From Zygnema cylindricum (taxonomy: Eukaryota > Streptophyta > Zygnematophyceae > Zygnematales > Zygnemataceae): DNA of 64,000 nucleotides. Of the stretch, positions 58,401-64,000 are shown piece after piece. A program made the position numbers and the translations under genes. Numbering within the stretch: position 1 is the stretch's first letter; every line of letters begins with the position of its first letter. Location: NCBI GenBank assembly GCA_037447655.1, contig JBBHKE010000926.1, positions 144,038 through 208,037 on the forward strand, written 5' to 3'. The notes below the pieces were generated by a model. That model had not been told where the DNA came from. It was given only the letters and a program-made list of their open reading frames with translations, and did not search any database.

Positions 58401-61400
58401 GGATGGAGTGAATACGCGTATAATATCCTGTTTGGGATGAGGAGATTCGGGTTAACTGGTACACTGCTAATCGTTATTAGTTTTAACATTTTTTTCGCCA
58501 CTTAAAACATCTTTTCTTCTTGCACACTTGTCGGATTGTCAATCCGATGGCTGTTATTGGATGGTAATATTCAGCTTCCTATTGGCGGTCTCATTGACAA
58601 TCCGACAAGAGTGCACGAAGAAAAGATATTTTAAGTGGCGGAAAAAACTTTAACACTAATAGCGATTAGCGGTGTAGCTGCCTGTTATAAACCAATATTT
58701 TCAGTGTTTATTGATGTTCAGCATGAGTCTTCTAGCTTGTGGTTGGGTATACCTTGGGTCTTCCCTCAATCTTGTTTTGACATAAAGAAAGCATGCATTT
58801 GACCGTGAAATGTCCTCTAACCACTTTCAAACATCAGAACGTTTTCGTTATACCATTACGTAATTTCTGTGGTCCATTTTCCTTACCAGTCAAGTCTTAG
58901 TTCCTATCGTCTCCATGCCTAATCCACCTCTGCGATCTATGGAGTTTTTTAGTTCTCTTGACTTTTCTCGCACCACTGTTCGCCCTATTAGTGTAGGCTG
59001 AATCAACAATCTCATATATGTGTTGTCATTGCTAATCCATAGTAATATCCCAATCGTAACATTTCACAGTAGCTTATATTTTGTTGTAACCTTTATGGCT
59101 AATTCACCTTTATAAAGCTGTGAAAGAGCTGGTTTGTATTAGTTTGTCCCCACTTTTAAGTAGTGAACGGTATGTCAGTCATCATGTGCTACAATCCAAC
59201 ATTAGGGGCAAGGTGGATAGAGAGAGAGGGAGAGAGAGAGAGGGGGAGAGCGGGAGACGCATTGTGACTTGGAATCGTGAAATAACGATTCATGATTTGC
59301 TTTGGAAAAGGAATAGCACTCCGATTTGCCACTTGACAAGATTTGGCAAATGAAATTCAACACTGCTGAAATTCAAAATGATTGTATTGGGAAAGTGCAT
59401 TCTCTCATTATTACTATCATTATTATTTATTATCTCATTATCTTTCCAATTATTTGGCGATGAATGCAGGTATTAGCGGGAGTGGGTCGTGGTGAATCGT
59501 TACTAAATGCGCTCCAGGTATGAAATACGACTTTAGCTTCAGTTGAAGAAGTGTAGCAAGTCATGTTATTGTTAATGAACCCAAGTTTCATTTGTCCCAT
59601 TTTCTTTGGAAAAGAAAAACAAGAGTGATTTGCTCTTTTGTAGTTGTCCATTATTTAGTCTTTCCCTGTCTCTGTTTCGGTTTGGTGTTGTGGAGTTCAT
59701 TGTGGGTTACCATTTCTGTTTGTGGGTTCTCCGATGAAGGTATGACAACTACTCTCACAATCATTCACATGTTTGTTTTTTGCTGAAGTCGAATGCTTCA
59801 ACAAAGAAACATTTGAAATTACATGTTGGATCTTTGCAGGAGGAATTCATTTTTTTTAACTTTGTAGGAAACATTTATTTGTCTAAAACTAAGGAAGTTT
59901 GAGCTGAGAGTGGAAGTAGACAGAGGTAGAGGAACTCACAGTTGTCGAAGGAGAATGGTTCATTTGTACAAGTTAATGATAACAAGTTAATGATAATTTA
60001 AATCTGAATTTGAGTACGAAGAGCCTTACCTCTCTTCAGTCTTACATACCTTCGTTAAAAGCATTTTGGAAATAGGGGCTGTCCGAAAGTTGGGATAAAA
60101 TAGTATGTTACCAAGTAAGTAGTAACTAAGTTACTAATAGTAAGTTACTTGTAGTAATAAGTTGGGATATTTTGAACTAATAGACAGATGTTGTGCAGGA
60201 GGCAGTTCCGGAGGATGTCCGAGGAAGCCTTACCACTGCGGCCCAGGAGGCGATAAAGGCGAAAAATGTTAGTTTTTCTCTTCTTAATCTGGCTCCCGGC
60301 ATTCCTTTAAACACAGGAGCCTCTCCAACGTCTTCCTCTTCTCCTGCCACTACCTCTTCCCCTCCACCCTCTCCCTCTCCCTCTCCCTCGCCCTCGTCCT
60401 CTCTGCCTCCCTCTCCCTCCCCCTCGCCCTCTTCGCCCTCCACTTCAGAGGGAGAACAACCGCAATCTTCAGCAAGTGAAGGTGGTGGTGAGAGCAAGAC
60501 TTCGTCTCCTCCTCCTTCTCCTCCTCCTCCTTCGAAACCTACTGAAATTTCTGAAAGTCAACAAGAGTCAACTCAAGCGAAAGAACTTCCAAAAGGTGTG
60601 GAAGATGCAGGAGGGAAAGAGAGTAAACCAGGTGGAGGTCTTCCAAGGGACAGTGGGACGGAACAGGATGGGGGAGGAGGAGGAGGAGGAGGAGTAGGAG
60701 GATCTCCTGAGGAATCCGTGAAAGGCAAGGGGGATGGAGGTGAGGCAGGAGCAATACCTACACCAAAGTCATCCGAGACATCGGAAGGGAAGGAAGGAAT
60801 CGATTCGACAATGCGAGGTGCTGAGAGTACTGACAGCGGAAACCGGGTGAATGAGACAAATACAAATACAAATACTGAGGAAGGGGACAAGCAGATGGGC
60901 AATTCAGAAAATCCCACGATCGGGAGATCGAAAGGAGATGAGGTAAAAGGAGATGAGGTTCAAAGTCAAAGTCCCGCCTTAAACCAGACAGGTAATCCGG
61001 TCCCTGGGTCTCCTCCCGAGCCAGCCATGGCCGCAAAACCTGTCCCTCCACCGAAACAGATGGATATGAAAATGGCGATGGAGGCACTGACAGGTCTCGA
61101 TGATTCTACACAAATGGCGGTTACAAATGTGTTGGGAGTCGTCGATTCCATGTTATCGAGGCTCGAGGCGGAGCAGATGGAAAAAGAAGCGAAAGAGAAG
61201 AAAGAAGTGAAAGAGGAAAAAGAAGCAAATGAGGAAAAAGAAGTGACAACCGAGGCAAAATCGACAGAGGGAATTTCGCAAAAGGAAAAGTTGGAGGGAC
61301 AGGAAAAAGGTCAAGGACATGCAGGCAATGAAGGGGAGGTGAAAAGTGACAGAAAGGACTTGAATGAGGATGGACAGGAAGGCGTCCAAAAAGGTGGTCA

Positions 61401-64000
61401 AAGTGCTGAAGAGTTTCGAGGTAGGAGAGATGAAAGGTGCAGTGGAGTGAGAAACCTCAAAGATTTAAAGAAGAATGATGGAAATAAAACAGATCAGGCG
61501 AATACGGAGGAAGGTAAAGAAAATGGAAGTGCCATACAAGCCAAAGGCGAGGACAAAGAACATGAGAAAGGTCTTGCGACTTCTCAAACGTCGTCTTTTG
61601 AATCCTCTAATCCAGAAGGAAGAATACAGTCAGTGCCTTTCGATAACCTTTCTTCCACAAAAACTAAAAGAGAATCATCACAGCGAGAAAACGGTTCCAT
61701 TTTTTCCGAAAGGAGCAAAGTGTCTGGCGAAAACATTAAACCTGACTCGCACGAAAGTAAAGAAGGCGGAAGAAAAAGTGGGCAGAAACAGTCTTTCCCT
61801 CCAACGGGTACAAATAGGCATCGACAGGATGACAATTCTAATATTTTACATCAGAATGCTTTTACCTCTCATCCCCCTTCCTCCACTCAGACAAAAGTAG
61901 AGGCACACGAGGTCGATAAACAAGCACAGGAATTGTCAAATATAGTCGCAAACGCAGTCCAACAGCAGACAGGTAATAATGTTGGGTTCCCTCAAAGAAA
62001 CTCTCAAGAAGAGACTAGAAATGGGTCACGTTACGCAAGTTCCAGTGGAAGAGAAGTAGCTATGGCTGCTGAAGACGTCCAAGAATGGGTGAAAGCCCGA
62101 GCCCGTGGACTCGCTGAAGGGACTCTTCTTCATGGGGCTGGCCCGGGACAAGAGGTAGAGCTTGCGAAAACTCCTAAGAGACGGTTGAGGGCTGTGGATC
62201 TTAACCGAGGTAATGCTGGTGAGGATAAGAGAGTGAAGGAGAAGGAGAAGGGAAGGTTGTCACATCAAACAGGTGACGTCACTCAACAGGGAAAGCAATT
62301 ATCATCACATGGTCAAAGTCACGCATCGGAGTTAGTTAGGGGCAACGGACCGGTTCTCCATGGATCGACTGTAGAGTCAGAGAGGGATGAAGCGAGAGAG
62401 TCAAAACGTGAAGATAAGGAGATGTCACAAGATCCAGAAAAGACAATGGTAGCATTAGAAACTTCTCAAACTTGTGAGCCTATTACAGAAGTTCTTCATT
62501 CCAGTGAAGGGAACGGTAAAGCTGTGACTACCGAGAGAGAGAGCACGCAATTTCCAGAGCGGAACCCTAATAATTATAATGAAAAAAATAATAGAATTTT
62601 GGAGAGGGAGGAGGAGACAGCTTCCACTACCACGGAACCCACATCAATTGAAGCAGATCATAGTAAGAAGGCAATTGAGGGAAGCCATGAGAAGGAAGGT
62701 AAAGATAAAGAGGAACAAAAAATGCAGTTTACGATTGTGGGTATCGTTAATTCTGCAATTAAATTGGAGTTACTGAGGCGCCTGGGAGAAGTGGGGACAA
62801 GAGCAGTTGGGATTAACATGGAAGACAAACTCCAAAGAATCGCTTCTAGTGTTGTGAATGTACTGCAAAAGGAAGGTGTAGGTGGTTTAGGAAAAAATCT
62901 CTCTAAAGCACTTAAGAAAACAATAATGAAAACCCACTTACCTAGAGAGATATTCCCTATCGGAATGCTTGTTGGGCTTGTCCTTTTCGTTGCTATTGGG
63001 ACAGTTCTTTCGCTAAAAAAAGATAAGCAGGAAGTAGAGAAGGAGGAGGAGAAAGAAAATGAAGTAAAGAAACGCTCGAGTACGCAAGGAGAGCCTGGTC
63101 TTAACAAGACATGTAATCAAAAAACAAAAGAAGAAAAATACGAGAAGGATGGGGAAGGAGGAGATGATGGTAGTCATACCCAGTCGCCGGATGTTTCAAG
63201 TATGACAGGAGGAGGAGGAGGAGGAGGAGAGGAGACGAGAATTGGAGGAGGAGAAATGGTTGGTGTTATGACTGCGGCTGTGGGTGCCTCTGTAGCCTTT
63301 GGAGGAGGCCATAATAATAATTTTGAAGGTCAAAAGGAGTCAGGAGGAGGAGGAGGAGGCCCTTTAAGCAGTCTTGCCGAGAAAGCCATGTCAGTCGCTT
63401 CTCCGGTTCTTCCTCGAGCGGAAGATGGGAGTGTAGACCAAGGAAGGTGAGAGAGAGATGCTTTTTTTTTGCGTTTGGGAGAGTAAGAGGATGAGAAAGA
63501 GGGAGGGGTGTAGACCAAGAAAGGTGAGAGTGATTTTTTTTGCGTCTGTGAGTGGAAGATGAGGAAGGAGGGGAGTGGAGTGTAGACCAAGGAAGGTGAG
63601 AGAGATGCTTTTTTTGCGTTTGCAAGAGGAGGATGAGGAGGAGGGGTTGGAGTGTAGACCAAGGAAGGTGAGGGAGATGTCTTTTTTTGCGTTTGTGAGA
63701 GAAAGAGGATGAGAACGAGGGAGGGGAGTATAGACAAACGGGAGAGAGGTGTTTTTTTTGCATTTGGGAGAGTGGGAGGATGAGGAGGGAGAGGAGTCTA
63801 TACTAAGGAAGTTGGGGAAAATGTCCTTTTTTGCGTTTGCGAGAGTAAGAAGATCAGAAAGAGGATGGAGAGTGTAGACCAAGGAAGGTGAGAGACGTTA
63901 TTTTTGCTTTTGCGAGAGTGAGAGGATGAGGAAGTGGGAGGGAAGTAACAGAGGGAAAGGTGCTTTGTTTTAATTGTGGGCAGGAACTGTATCCATTCTT
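52477..64000 (+). CDS. EMB8-like alpha/beta-hydrolase-fold protein, large plastid-type, 3' incomplete
   Basis: Exons inferred with consistent phases: 52477-53654, 54461-54743, 55688-55873, 56434-56595, 57532-58125, 59470-59517 (48 nt), 60199-63446 and 63984 onwards, giving at least 1900 codons. The N-terminus (MHPPCSALSSLLVPSHGPSV) is Ser-rich and could be a chloroplast transit peptide. The hydrolase domain spans exons 1-4, with strand/loop motifs TTLLLVAGTPAGS and AVILNPRGCGGSP. At the nucleophile elbow it reads GWGIGG, so the usual G-x-S-x-G serine is Gly. Exon 3 (GFDVEKALRAQTVREFDSAI) and exons 5-7 (WLAAVEVALLKG, PPEQKEK, GRGESLLNALQ, EAVPEDVRG) resemble Arabidopsis At2g03140. That protein also has a C-terminal CAAX-protease-like region, which would lie beyond this window. 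Exon 7 encodes about 1080 residues, mostly disordered Ser/Pro-, Gly- and Glu/Lys-rich, with one membrane segment (IFPIGMLVGLVLFVAIGTVL). The cellular role is unknown and catalysis is doubtful. Confidence 0.8.
54241..54455 (+). repeat. Diverged tandem duplication before the exon 2 acceptor
   Basis: Two units of about 105 bp start CAAGCTGCTCTCAGATACAG and CAAGCTGCTCTCAGGTACAC. Each ends near an acceptor-like CAG (GATCCGTACAG at about 54335, GATTGGGACAG at 54450-54460). Only the second fits the reading frame of exon 2. Confidence 0.75.
55072..55248. mobile_element. MITE, family M2, in intron 2
   Basis: The right end GAGTGGCGGTG is followed by TA. The left end (near ATCACTCTGATCGGAGTGAG) matches it only partly. 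The interior, reversed, matches the copy at 3133-3304 (TTGACCACTTAACTAAAC). Confidence 0.5.
55962..56172. repeat. Pentamer/decamer minisatellite in intron 3
   Basis: Tandem AATGGAGTTG / AATGGAGTCA units with frequent GAGTC/GAGTT variants lie between exons 3 and 4. ORFs across it are artefacts of the repeat. Confidence 0.85.
56596..56646. repeat. (GGGA)n microsatellite at exon 4 donor
   Basis: The exon 4 splice donor (CAG, then GTGAGAGG) is followed at once by an AGGG/GGGA run of about 50 bp. This is a G-rich tract on the pre-mRNA at the intron start. Confidence 0.85.
58462..58674. mobile_element. MITE, family M1, long palindrome in intron 5
   Basis: A 213-bp element flanked by TA (58460-58461 and 58675-58676). 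Ends are CACTGCTAATCGTTATTAG and the inverse of CACCGCTAATCGCTATTAG. The inverted repeat extends about 90 bp per arm (both arms contain CTTGTCGGATTGTCAAT), leaving a short spacer, so the intron RNA could form a long hairpin. Confidence 0.85.
63431..63900 (+). repeat. Tandem array of exon 7 end plus splice donor, unit about 72 bp
   Basis: About seven units, each beginning with GTGTAGACCAAGGAAG (the last coding bases of exon 7) followed by donor-like GTGAG and a T-run, TTGCGTTTG, then GAGGATGAGGA. Good donors lie at 63447, 63524, 63596, 63668 and 63888; the two units between are degraded. The array fills most of intron 7. The frame meets TGA immediately after the first donor, so only that one allows read-through into the exon starting at 63984. 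Confidence 0.85.

Noticed and set aside
63266-63882. Three overlapping minus ORFs of 135-165 codons with repeated TFLGLHS-like units
   Set aside because: They are antisense readings of the 72-bp tandem array in intron 7.

Overview
The window reads as repeat-rich nuclear DNA of a streptophyte (land plant or close algal relative). Three lines of evidence support this. (1) The right end carries a spliced gene resembling the large plant EMB8-like alpha/beta-hydrolase proteins (Arabidopsis At2g03140 type). (2) The left end carries exons of a plant-type RPAP3/TPR5-like gene. (3) Several Ty1/copia elements have a primer-binding site that exactly complements the anticodon arm of plant-type initiator tRNA-Met. 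No lineage is assigned. No bacterial genes, rRNA, CRISPR array or convincing free-standing tRNA gene was seen.

Layout. 1-2.3 kb: partial RPAP3-like gene (minus strand), whose exon end and splice donor are tandemly duplicated. 2.3-11 kb: non-coding, with MITEs, a 0.9-kb triplet-like repeat, minisatellites and one doubtful small ORF. 11.0-23.5 kb: a four-deep transposon nest. A non-autonomous hAT-like element (8-bp target duplication) holds a solo LTR, which holds a gag-only copia derivative, which holds a full-length copia element with apparently identical LTRs. All four target-site duplications can be read. 25.3-35.7 kb: older copia copies, one broken by a second on the opposite strand, and a solo LTR. 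35.7-43 kb: non-coding dispersed repeats with a recurrent motif near TGACGGTTGTAGACGT, and the remnant of a different copia lineage with a conventional 3'-end tRNA-Met primer site. 43.0-49.5 kb: a second gag-only copia derivative, with a rearranged left LTR and a solo LTR inserted in its right LTR. 49.7-50.9 kb: three MITEs. 52.5-64 kb: the EMB8-like gene, at least eight exons, running off the right edge.

The LTR families differ in sequence but share one architecture. It consists of a hairpin with a near-invariant loop near the U3 start, a tRNA-like segment on the antisense strand, CACGTG boxes, a GTAC cluster, an ATTGG box and a TATA box. In three elements the gag start codon lies inside the primer-binding site, because that site is the complement of the CAU anticodon. 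The U3 tRNA-like segment is also close to the complement of the initiator-tRNA T arm, so a two-part primer interaction, as described for yeast Ty3, is the most interesting hypothesis here. The gag-only copies have lost protease, integrase and most reverse transcriptase, yet one keeps a 563-codon open frame. They presumably depend on relatives such as the full-length copy, whose own pol is broken although its LTRs appear identical.
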